Source: Geodermatophilus dictyosporus
GTDB lineage: Bacteria; Actinomycetota; Actinomycetes; Mycobacteriales; Geodermatophilaceae
Length of the DNA: 64,000 nucleotides
Reading direction: 5' to 3'
NCBI RefSeq assembly: GCF_900115505.1
Contig: NZ_FOWQ01000003.1
Location: 248,001 to 312,000 of the forward strand
Part shown: positions 24,664-33,812 of the stretch, in pieces
Numbering within the stretch: the first letter of the stretch is position 1
How the letters are laid out: each line of letters opens with the position of its first letter
Program-made: the position numbers and the translations under genes
Notes under the pieces: generated by a model
Seen by the model: the letters and a program-made list of their open reading frames with translations, nothing else
What the model was told of the DNA's origin: nothing
The model's database searches: none

Positions 24664-27540
24664 GTGACCGCACTGCTGTCCCTCCACCTGCTGGCCGCGC
24701 TGCTGGCACCTCTCCTCGTGCGGTGGTGGGGCAGGCAGGCATTCCTCGTCCTGGCGCTGGCACCGGGCGCCGGCTTCGTCTGGACGGTGCTGCAGCTGCG
24801 CACGGTCCTGGCCGGCGACGACGTCCGCGAGACCGTGCCGTGGATCCCCGCCCTCGACCTCGACGTCGCGCTGCGCCTGGACGCGCTGGCGCTCACCTTC
24901 GCCGCGCTGGTCACCGGCGTCGGCGCCCTGGTCTTCGTCTACTGCGCCCGCTACTTCGGGCCCGACGACGAGGGCACCGGCCGCTTCGCCGGCACCCTGA
25001 CCGCCTTCGCCGGGTCGATGCTCGGCCTCGTCCTCGCCGACGACCTGCTGCTGCTCTACGTGTTCTGGGAGCTCACCACCGTCTTCTCGTTCCTGCTCAT
25101 CGGTGGGTCGGGACGGCGGCTGGCCGCGCGGCGGGCGGCGTCGCAGGCGCTGGTCCTCACCACCGCGGGCGGGCTGGCGATGCTCGTCGGGCTCATCGTC
25201 ATCGGGCAGGCCAGCGGCTCCTTCCGGCTGTCGGAGGTCGTCGCCGACCCGGGCAGCGGCACCGCCGTGGTGTGGGGCGCGGTCCTGGTCCTGGCGGGGG
25301 CGGTCACCAAGTCCGCGCTGGTCCCGTTCCACTTCTGGCTGCCGGCGGCCATGGAGGCGCCCACGCCGGTCAGCGCGTACCTGCACGCCGCGGCGATGGT
25401 GAAGGCCGGCGTCTACCTGGTCGCCCGGCTGGCGCCGGGCCTGGCCGACGTCCCCGGCTGGCGGCCGCTCGTGCTCGGCCTCGGCGTGGCGACCATGCTC
25501 GTCGGCGGCTACCGCGCGCTGCGCCAGAAGGACCTCAAGCTGCTGCTCGCCTTCGGCACGGTCAGCCAGCTGGGCTTCCTCGTCACGCTGGTCGGCGCCG
25601 GCAGTCGCGAGCTGGCCGCGGCAGGGCTGGTCATGACGCTGGCGCACGCGCTGTTCAAGTCCACGCTGTTCCTCACCGTCGGCGTCATCGACCACGCCAC
25701 CGGCACCCGCGACCTGACCCGCCTCTCGGGTCTGGGCCGGCGGCTGCCGGTGCTGGCCGTCGCGGGCACCGCCGCTGCGGCGTCCATGGCCGGCCTGCCG
25801 CCGCTCCTGGGCTTCGTCGGCAAGGAGGCGGCGTTCACCGCCCTGCTCGACGGCGGGCTGCCCGACCGCACCGCCGCGCTCGCCGTCCTGGTCGGGCTGG
25901 TGGCCGGCTCGGTGCTCACCGCCGCCTACACCGCCCGTTTCGTGTGGGGCGCGTTCGCCCGCAAGCCCGGCAGCGGGGACACCGAGGTCGGGCACGCGCC
26001 CGAGCCGCTGTTCCTGGCCGCCCCCGTGGTGCTGGCGCTCACCGGGCTGGTCCTCGGGCCGGCCAGCCCGCTGCTCGACGGGCTGGTCGCCGCCCACGCC
26101 GACACGCTGCCGCTGCTCGCCCCCGAGGTGGAGCACCTGGCGCTGTGGCACGGCTGGCAACCGGCGCTGGCGCTCTCCGCCCTCACCGTCGCCGGCGGTG
26201 CGGTGCTGTTCGTCCTCCGCGTGCCGGTCCAGCGGCTGCAGCGGCGGACGGCCGTCGGCGCCTCGGCCGACGAGGGCTACTGGAACGTCCTGCAGGGCGT
26301 CGACCGGCTCTCCGTGCTGGTCACCGGCACCACCCAGCGCGGGTCGCTGCCGGCCTACCTCGGCACCATCCTGGTCGCCGTCCTGGCGCTGCCCGGGGTG
26401 CTGCTGCTGACCCGCGCGCCCTGGCCGGGGGAGTGGCGGGCCTGGGACACCCCGGTGCAGGCCGTCGTCGGCGTCGTCGTGGTGACCGCCGGGGCACTCA
26501 CCCTCCGGATCCGCCAGCGGCTCTCGGCGGTGCTGGTCGTCGGGGTCACCGGCTACGGCATCGCCGTCGTCTTCGCGCTGCAGGGCGCCCCCGACCTGGC
26601 GCTCACCCAGTTCCTCGTCGAGACGCTGACCCTGGTGGTCTTCGTCCTGGTCCTGCGCAAGCTGCCCAAGGACATCACCGAGCGGCACCGGCCCCGGGAG
26701 CGCGCCGTCCGCGGGGTGATCGCCGTCGCGGTCGGCGCCTTCATGGCCGCGGTCGGGGCCGTCGCGCTGTCCGCCCGCACCGCCGTGCCGGTGTCGGAGG
26801 GCTGGCCCGGGCCGGCGTACGACTTCGGCGGCGGCAAGAACGTCGTCAACGTGACCCTGGTCGACATCCGCGCCTGGGACACCCTCGGGGAGGTCTCCCT
26901 GCTGGTCGTCGCCGCCACCGGCGTGGCCAGCCTGGTCTTCCTGCGCCGCCGCACCGGCGGGGTGGACCGCGCCCCCCGCACCGAGCTCGCGCAGCAGCGC
27001 CGGCGGGCCCGCCGGGCGCCGCGGGACCGCTGGCTGGCCGCCACCGCGACGCTCGACCCGGCCCGCCGCTCGGTGGTGCTCGAGGTCGTGACCCGGCTGC
27101 TCTTCCACACGATCACGGTCTTCTCGCTGTACCTGGTGTTCTCCGGGCACAACGAGCCCGGCGGCGGCTTCGCCGGCGGCCTGGTGGCGGGCCTCGCACT
27201 GGTGCTGCGCTACCTGGCCGGCGGGCGCTACGAGCTCGGTGAGGCCGCGCCGGTCGCTCCCGGTCTGCTGCTGGGCAGCGGGCTGCTGTTCGCCGGGGCC
27301 ACCGGCGTCGTCGGCCTGGCGCTCGGTGCCGGGGTCCTGCAGACGGCGGTCCTCGAGACCACGCTGCCGGTGCTCGGCGACGTCAAGCTCGTGACCTCGC
27401 TGTTCTTCGACGTCGGCGTCTACCTGATCGTCGTCGGGCTGGTGCTCGACGTGCTGCGCAGCCTCGGGGCGGAGCTCGACCGCCAGGAGGACCAGGAGGA
27501 CCCCGTCGAGCTCGACCCCGGGGAGATGGTGCTGCGGTGA
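24664..27540 (+). CDS. mrpA: Mrp Na+/H+ antiporter subunits A and B, fused
   Basis: First and largest subunit of the multi-subunit cation/proton antiporter (Mrp/Mnh), 958 aa. Residues ~1-790 form MrpA, with the proton-pumping core at about 110-410 (FWELTTVFSFLLIGGS; SAYLHAAAMVKAGVYL; QKDLKLLLAFGTVSQLGFL) and a long C-terminal membrane part. From about residue 800 a MrpB-like domain is fused (LLFHTITVFSLYLVFSGHNE, PGGGFAGGLVAGLAL), so no separate mrpB exists. GTG 24664 was chosen over further upstream codons because it opens the first membrane helix. Heads a six-gene operon in which every junction overlaps by 4 bases. Confidence 0.95.
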   Translation: MTALLSLHLLAALLAPLLVRWWGRQAFLVLALAPGAGFVWTVLQLRTVLAGDDVRETVPWIPALDLDVALRLDALALTFAALVTGVGALVFVYCARYFGPDDEGTGRFAGTLTAFAGSMLGLVLADDLLLLYVFWELTTVFSFLLIGGSGRRLAARRAASQALVLTTAGGLAMLVGLIVIGQASGSFRLSEVVADPGSGTAVVWGAVLVLAGAVTKSALVPFHFWLPAAMEAPTPVSAYLHAAAMVKAGVYLVARLAPGLADVPGWRPLVLGLGVATMLVGGYRALRQKDLKLLLAFGTVSQLGFLVTLVGAGSRELAAAGLVMTLAHALFKSTLFLTVGVIDHATGTRDLTRLSGLGRRLPVLAVAGTAAAASMAGLPPLLGFVGKEAAFTALLDGGLPDRTAALAVLVGLVAGSVLTAAYTARFVWGAFARKPGSGDTEVGHAPEPLFLAAPVVLALTGLVLGPASPLLDGLVAAHADTLPLLAPEVEHLALWHGWQPALALSALTVAGGAVLFVLRVPVQRLQRRTAVGASADEGYWNVLQGVDRLSVLVTGTTQRGSLPAYLGTILVAVLALPGVLLLTRAPWPGEWRAWDTPVQAVVGVVVVTAGALTLRIRQRLSAVLVVGVTGYGIAVVFALQGAPDLALTQFLVETLTLVVFVLVLRKLPKDITERHRPRERAVRGVIAVAVGAFMAAVGAVALSARTAVPVSEGWPGPAYDFGGGKNVVNVTLVDIRAWDTLGEVSLLVVAATGVASLVFLRRRTGGVDRAPRTELAQQRRRARRAPRDRWLAATATLDPARRSVVLEVVTRLLFHTITVFSLYLVFSGHNEPGGGFAGGLVAGLALVLRYLAGGRYELGEAAPVAPGLLLGSGLLFAGATGVVGLALGAGVLQTAVLETTLPVLGDVKLVTSLFFDVGVYLIVVGLVLDVLRSLGAELDRQEDQEDPVELDPGEMVLR

Positions 27541-28025
27541 CCCCCACGATCGTGCTGCCGCTGATGGTCGGCGGCCTCTACGCGGCAGGGGTGTACCTGC
27601 TGCTCGACCGCAGCCTCACCCGCGTGCTGCTGGGGTTCCTGCTGCTGGGCAACGCGACGAACCTGCTGCTGCTGTCCGCCGGCGGGCCCGCCGGGCTGGC
27701 GCCGATCCTCGGCTACTCCGACGCCGAGGAGATCAACGACCCGCTGCCGCAGGCGCTCATCCTCACCGCGATCGTCATCACCTTCGGCGTCGCGGCGTTC
27801 GTGCTGGCGATCATCCACCGCTCCTGGCGCCTGGTGCGCGAGGAGGTCGTGGGCACCGACGAGGAGGACCGCCGCGTGGCCGCCCGGCGGGCTCCCGACG
27901 CCGACGAGCTGGACCCGGACGACCTGGCCCCCGACGACCGCATCGCCGGGCACGCCGACAGCCTGGCCGGGGACGCCGAGGAGCTGGCCGACGACGTCGA
28001 CCTGCCCGCGGGGAGCAGCCGGTGA
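27537..28025 (+). CDS. mrpC: Mrp antiporter subunit C (NuoK-like)
   Basis: Small membrane subunit related to NuoK, 162 aa. Three membrane segments lie at about 5-25, 32-52 and 68-95; the last includes DPLPQALILTAIVITFGVAAF with conserved membrane acidic and Pro residues. The Asp/Glu/Arg-rich C-terminal tail of about 60 residues is longer than in Bacillus MrpC. Starts with GTG at 27537 inside the stop of mrpA. Confidence 0.95.
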   Translation: MTPTIVLPLMVGGLYAAGVYLLLDRSLTRVLLGFLLLGNATNLLLLSAGGPAGLAPILGYSDAEEINDPLPQALILTAIVITFGVAAFVLAIIHRSWRLVREEVVGTDEEDRRVAARRAPDADELDPDDLAPDDRIAGHADSLAGDAEELADDVDLPAGSSR

Positions 28026-29713
28026 CCGAGGTCCTCGCCCCGCTGCCGGTGCTGCTCCCGCTCCTCGGGGCCGCGGGCGCCCTGCTGGTCAGCGGCCACC
28101 CGGCGTTCCAGCGCAGCCTGAGCACGGTGGTGCTCGTCGCGGTGCTGGCCGTGTCGGTGGCGCTGCTGCTCACCGCCGACGCCGAGGGCGCGAGCTCGGT
28201 CTCGGTCGGCGGCTGGCCGGTGCCGCTGGGCATCGTGCTCGTCGTCGACCGGCTCTCGGCGCTGATGCTGGTGGTCGCCTCCACCGTCGCGCTCGGCGTC
28301 CTCGTCTTCGCCGTGGGCCAAGGCTCTGCCGACGGGGACGAGGGCACCCCCGTGTCGATCTTCCACCCGACGTTCCTGGTGCTGGTCGCGGGCGTGAGCA
28401 ACGCCTTCCTCGCCGGCGACCTGTTCAACCTCTACGTCGGCTTCGAGATCCTGCTGATGGCCTCCTACGTGCTGCTCACCCTGGGCGGGACGGCGGCGCG
28501 CATCCGCGGCGGCATCACCTACGTCGTGGTCAGCCTGACCAGCTCGCTGCTGTTCCTGGCCGCGATCGGGCTGGTCTACGCCGCGACCGGCACCGTGAAC
28601 ATGGCTCAGCTCGGGGTGCGACTGGGCGAGCTGCCCGAGGGCACCCAGGTGCTGCTGCAGTCGATGCTGCTCATCGCCTTCGGCATCAAGGCCGCCGTCT
28701 TCCCGCTCTCGGCCTGGCTGCCCGACAGCTACCCGACCGCGCCCGCCCCGGTCACCGCCGTCTTCGCCGGCCTGCTCACCAAGGTCGGCGTCTACGCCAT
28801 CATCCGCACCCAGACGCTGCTGTTCCCCGGCGGCGCGCTCGACGACCTGCTCATGTGGGCGGCGCTGGCCACGATGCTCATCGGCATCCTGGGTGCGGTC
28901 GCGCAAAGCGACCTGCGCCGGATGCTGTCGTTCACCCTGGTCAGCCACATCGGCTACATGGTGTTCGGCATCGCCCTCGGGACGGCGGCCGGCCTGGCCG
29001 GCGCGGTCTTCTACGTCGCCCACCACATCGCCATCCAGACGACGCTGTTCCTGGTCGCGGGCCTGGTCGAGCGCCAGGGCGGGACGACGTCGGTGCACCG
29101 GCTCGGCGGCCTGGCGCGGCGGTCCCCGCTGCTGGCCGTGCTGTTCTTCGTGCCCGCGATGAACCTCGCCGGCATCCCGCCACTGTCGGGCTTCATCGGC
29201 AAGCTCGGCCTGCTGCAGGCCGGGGTCGCCGAGGGCAGCGTGCTGGCCTTCGCGCTGGTCGGCGGCGGGGTGGTCACCAGCCTGCTCACCCTGCTCGCCG
29301 TCGCCCGCGTCTGGACGCGCGCCTTCTGGCGGCCCCCGAGCCAGTCCCCGGCCGACGACACCGCCGCGGCGGCGGCGATGGACGCCGGGGCCGGCCGGAC
29401 CGGAGCGGGCGGCGGCGACGGCGAGGGGTCCCCGGACGGTCGGCCGCGCACCGCGCTGCAGGACGCCTGGCGTCGGCACACGGCCGTGGCGACGGCGTCC
29501 GAGCCCGACCTGCCGCCGGCGGCGGGGGCGGTCCGGGCGCTGCGCCCGCTGCCCCGGACGATGGTGGGGGCCACGGTCGCGCTGGTCGCGCTCACCGTCG
29601 CCCTCACCGGGCTGGCCGGCCCGCTGTACGGCCTGGCCGACCGCGCCGCGACGGACCTCGTCGACCGCACGCCCTACCTCACCTCGGTGTTCGGGACGGG
29701 GGAGATCCGGTGA
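28022..29713 (+). CDS. mrpD: Mrp antiporter subunit D (NuoN/M-like)
   Basis: Proton-channel subunit homologous to NuoM/NuoN, 563 aa and about 14 membrane segments. Key acidic/basic residues are in GFEILLMASYVLL and FGIKAAVFPLSAWLPDSYPTAPAP; the loop Lys follows in TKVGVYAIIRTQ. A hydrophilic Asp/Gly/Ala-rich insertion of about 80 residues (roughly 435-515) before the last helix is unusual. GTG 28022 overlaps mrpC. Works with MrpA in antiport. Confidence 0.95.
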   Translation: MTEVLAPLPVLLPLLGAAGALLVSGHPAFQRSLSTVVLVAVLAVSVALLLTADAEGASSVSVGGWPVPLGIVLVVDRLSALMLVVASTVALGVLVFAVGQGSADGDEGTPVSIFHPTFLVLVAGVSNAFLAGDLFNLYVGFEILLMASYVLLTLGGTAARIRGGITYVVVSLTSSLLFLAAIGLVYAATGTVNMAQLGVRLGELPEGTQVLLQSMLLIAFGIKAAVFPLSAWLPDSYPTAPAPVTAVFAGLLTKVGVYAIIRTQTLLFPGGALDDLLMWAALATMLIGILGAVAQSDLRRMLSFTLVSHIGYMVFGIALGTAAGLAGAVFYVAHHIAIQTTLFLVAGLVERQGGTTSVHRLGGLARRSPLLAVLFFVPAMNLAGIPPLSGFIGKLGLLQAGVAEGSVLAFALVGGGVVTSLLTLLAVARVWTRAFWRPPSQSPADDTAAAAAMDAGAGRTGAGGGDGEGSPDGRPRTALQDAWRRHTAVATASEPDLPPAAGAVRALRPLPRTMVGATVALVALTVALTGLAGPLYGLADRAATDLVDRTPYLTSVFGTGEIR

Positions 29714-30276
29714 CCGTCGAGCCCGCGGCGACCCGGCTGCGGCACCAGGTCCCGCTGATGGCCTGGCTGGTCCTGGTCTGGATGCTGCTCTGGGGCTCCT
29801 GGTCGTGGGCGAACCTGCTCTCCGGCCTGCTCGTCGCGCTCACCGTGCTCACCCTGCTGCCGCTGCCGCACGTGATCGACGGCACCCGGGTGCGGCCGGT
29901 GCCGCTGCTGGTCTTCCTCGGCCACTTCGTCGTCGACCTGTTCACCTCCGGTGCCGAGGTCGCCTGGCAGGCCCTGCGCCCGGGCGGGGTGGACCGCACG
30001 GCGATCGTGCGGGTGCAGCTGCGCGCCGACTCCGACCTGCTCCTCACGATGGTCGCCGAGGCGACCTCGCTCGTGCCGGGCTCCCTCGTGCTCGACCTGG
30101 ACCGGGAGCACCGGGTGATGACGCTGCACCTGCTGCCCGTGCGCGACCTCGAGGACGTGGAGCGCAAGAAGGCCCACGTGCTGGTGGTGGAGCGGCGCCT
30201 GGTCCGGGCGTTCGGGTCGGCCGCGGACCTCGCCGCCCTCGACACCCACCGGGGAGAGGGGGTGCCGACGCCGTGA
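29710..30276 (+). CDS. mrpE: Mrp antiporter subunit E
   Basis: Structural subunit, 188 aa, with two or three membrane segments (about 16-35, 40-58, 65-85) and a folded soluble domain with the family motif LRADSDLLLTMVAEATSLVPGS followed by RVMTLHLLPV. GTG 29710 overlaps the mrpD stop. Helps assemble the complex. Confidence 0.93.
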   Translation: MTVEPAATRLRHQVPLMAWLVLVWMLLWGSWSWANLLSGLLVALTVLTLLPLPHVIDGTRVRPVPLLVFLGHFVVDLFTSGAEVAWQALRPGGVDRTAIVRVQLRADSDLLLTMVAEATSLVPGSLVLDLDREHRVMTLHLLPVRDLEDVERKKAHVLVVERRLVRAFGSAADLAALDTHRGEGVPTP

Positions 30277-30602
30277 CGGTCGTGGAAGCCACGCTGTACG
30301 CGCTCATCGGCGGGGGAGCGCTGCTGGCCCTCGTCCGGCTGGCGCGCGGGCCCTCGCTGCTGGACCGGGTCGTCGCGACCGACACGCTGCTGGTCATCAT
30401 CTCGGCCGGACTGGCGGTACACGCCGCGCTCGTGCAGGACCCGACCCTGCTGCCGGTGCTGGTCGTCGTGGCGCTGCTCGCCTTCGTCGGGTCGGTCGCC
30501 GTCGCCCGCTACGTCGGCGGGATGCTGCTGCGCTCGCACACCGGGGACGGCCGTGACGTCGGCCTGCCGGTCGCGGCCGAGGAACGGGAGGCCTCGCCGT
30601 GA
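30273..30602 (+). CDS. mrpF: Mrp antiporter subunit F
   Basis: 109-aa subunit with three membrane helices and the family motif RLARGPSLLDRVVATDTLL, which matches MrpF. GTG 30273 lies inside the stop of mrpE. The last 20 residues form a polar tail. Confidence 0.93.
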   Translation: MTVVEATLYALIGGGALLALVRLARGPSLLDRVVATDTLLVIISAGLAVHAALVQDPTLLPVLVVVALLAFVGSVAVARYVGGMLLRSHTGDGRDVGLPVAAEEREASP

Positions 30603-31006
30603 CGGCGCTCGCCGACGTCGTGGCGTACGCCTGCCTGCTGGCCGGCGCCGCGCTCTGCCTCACCGCCGGGCTGGGCCTGGTGCGCTTCCCCGACGTGCTC
30701 TCGCGGATGCACGCCGGCACCAAGCCGCAGGTGCTCGGCGTCCTGCTGGTCATGGTGGGGGCCGCCATCCGGCTCGACGGCTGGGCGAACGCCTGGATGC
30801 TGCTCCTCGTGGCGGCCTTCCAGCTGCTGACCGCCCCGGTGAGCGCACACCTGGTCAGCCGGGTGGCCTACCGCCGCAGGCACGTGCGCCGGGACCTGCT
30901 GCTGGTCGACGAGCTCGGCGGCGCCGGCCACCAGGACGAGGCGTACCGGGGCGACGAGCCCGGCGACGCCCCGCCCGAGCGTCCCGACCTCCGGCCGGGC
31001 GGCTGA
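30599..31006 (+). CDS. mrpG: Mrp antiporter subunit G
   Basis: Last subunit, 135 aa, with three membrane helices and the classic MrpG motif LGLVRFPDVLSRMHAGTKPQ. The C-terminal ~40 residues are hydrophilic (VDELGGAGHQDEAYRGDEPG) and longer than usual. GTG 30599 overlaps mrpF. A bidirectional hairpin follows, marking the operon end. Confidence 0.95.
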   Translation: MTALADVVAYACLLAGAALCLTAGLGLVRFPDVLSRMHAGTKPQVLGVLLVMVGAAIRLDGWANAWMLLLVAAFQLLTAPVSAHLVSRVAYRRRHVRRDLLLVDELGGAGHQDEAYRGDEPGDAPPERPDLRPGG

Positions 31007-31007
31007 G

Positions 31008-31036
31008 GCCGGGGTGGCGCCGCACGCCGCCCCGGC
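31008..31036. terminator. Bidirectional terminator-like hairpin between mrpG and leuA
   Basis: GCCGGGGTGGCG (31008-31019) pairs with CGCCGCCCCGGC (31025-31036), one G-T pair and a five-base loop. It lies between two convergent operons; no T-tract. Confidence 0.65.
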
Positions 31037-31051
31037 TGCTCGCCCGGAGGA

Positions 31052-32863
<1,812 letters not shown>

Positions 32864-32881
32864 TCACGTCGCGGCTGGACT

Positions 32882-32922
32882 CCGCGGCGAGGGGGCCGAC
32901 CTAGGAGAGGGCCTCGCCGCGG
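32882..32922 (-). promoter_or_regulatory. leuA leader hairpin overlapping the leader peptide
   Basis: Perfect 10-base arms CTCGCCGCGG (32913-32922) and CCGCGGCGAG (32882-32891) flank a 21-base loop. The 5' arm (minus-strand sense) is inside the last codons of the leader peptide, so a ribosome stalled at the Leu codons would affect this pairing. No U-tract is visible. The full set of alternative folds needs an RNA-folding run. Confidence 0.55.
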
Positions 32923-32957
32923 CGGGTAAGCAGGAGGCTGCCGCGCACGACGACCAC
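32901..32957 (-). CDS. leuA leader peptide MVVVRGSLLLTRRGEALS
   Basis: An 18-codon frame starts at GTG 32957 and stops with TAG at 32901-32903, 109 bases before leuA. It contains three consecutive leucines (CTC CTG CTT) and a fourth near the end; CTT is rare in such GC-rich DNA, which favours deliberate sensing of leucyl-tRNA. Leucine-rich leaders upstream of leuA have been described for actinobacteria. The gene is too short for standard gene finding. Confidence 0.75.
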   Translation of the reverse strand: MVVVRGSLLLTRRGEALS

Positions 32958-32969
32958 GGTAGCAGCGGG

Positions 32970-33608
32970 TCAGCTCAGGTCACAGCCACAGGCGCAGTCC
33001 CCGGCGTGCCTCGGCGGCCCCGACCGGTCGTCGAGCTCGTCGCACGCGGGTGGGCACGAGCAGTCGAAGCCGAGGGCGGCCGGCGCGAGCTCCCCGGCGT
33101 CGAGGCGCCGCCGGCGCTCCTCCTCCCGGGCCTGCCGGGCCGCGGCCCGCCGCGCCGCCGCCCGTTCGGCCAGGCCGTCCCCAGGCTGCGGTCGCTGGTG
33201 GTCGGGCGGGGTCCCGCGCAGCCTCCGGACGTCGTCGCGGTGCCGGCGGTCCCGGGTGAAGGTGTAGGTGACCGGCGGCCGGTCGTACCGGTGCGGGCCG
33301 TGCCACCAGCCCTCGTCGCCGTGCCGGGTGTCGAGGTGGGCGGGGTAGCGCCGCCCGACCTCGTCCCGGACGGCGTCCGCGTCCATCGGCGCGACCTCGG
33401 TGCCCTCGGCGTCCACCAGCACGAGCCGCAGTCCCGCTACTCGCGCCAAGCGGGCGAGGCGACGGGCGTCCAGTCCCCGCGTGCCGGCCTCGGCAGCCGC
33501 GATGGTCGGCTGCGGCACCCCGCTGACGGCGGCGAGGTCACGCTGGGACAGGTCTGCGACGCGCCGGATGCGGCGCAGCAGCCCGGCCAGGTCGTCGGTG
33601 TCTGACAC
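32970..33608 (-). CDS. XRE-family regulator with cysteine-rich C-terminal tail
   Basis: The 212-aa product has an N-terminal XRE helix-turn-helix (about 5-60; DLSQRDLAAVSGVPQPTIAAAEAGTRG by position). The middle part has VDAEGTEVAPMDADAVRDEV and PPVTYTFTRDR. A basic Ala/Arg helix follows, then a tail with six cysteines in FDCSCPPACDELDD and GDCACGCDLS. Two C-x-C motifs and one C-x3-C suggest metal or redox sensing (inference). GTG 33608 has CAGGCT 6 bases upstream, like a leaderless promoter. Two identical-arm inverted repeats lie 61-158 bases upstream and may be its operators. Confidence 0.75.
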   Translation of the reverse strand: MSDTDDLAGLLRRIRRVADLSQRDLAAVSGVPQPTIAAAEAGTRGLDARRLARLARVAGLRLVLVDAEGTEVAPMDADAVRDEVGRRYPAHLDTRHGDEGWWHGPHRYDRPPVTYTFTRDRRHRDDVRRLRGTPPDHQRPQPGDGLAERAAARRAAARQAREEERRRRLDAGELAPAALGFDCSCPPACDELDDRSGPPRHAGDCACGCDLS

Positions 33609-33668
33609 GCGGCGAGCCTGTCGGGATTGCCTCCCCGCCAGCCAGGCCACGTCCGCACCTGGGGACGG

Positions 33669-33766
33669 TCGTGCTCTGCCCACAACTGCGTTCAGAGCAC
33701 GAAGGCGGCCGGTGGTAGGGGTCCGAGCGATCTCGTGCTCTGCACACGTGGGTGGTCAGAGCACGA
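33669..33766. promoter_or_regulatory. Twin inverted repeats TCGTGCTCTG-N14-CAGAGCACGA
   Basis: Two copies at 33669-33702 and 33733-33766 have the same 10-base arms and exactly 14 bases between arms, while the spacers differ. Copy-to-copy distance is 64 bases. They lie between the PLD-gene stop and the XRE gene start. Conserved arms with free spacers look like paired protein-binding sites; an RNA-hairpin role is also possible. Confidence 0.6.
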
Positions 33767-33812
33767 CCCGGCTCGGGAGGAGGTGGTCGGTCCGGCTCCG
33801 GGGAGGAGGAGC

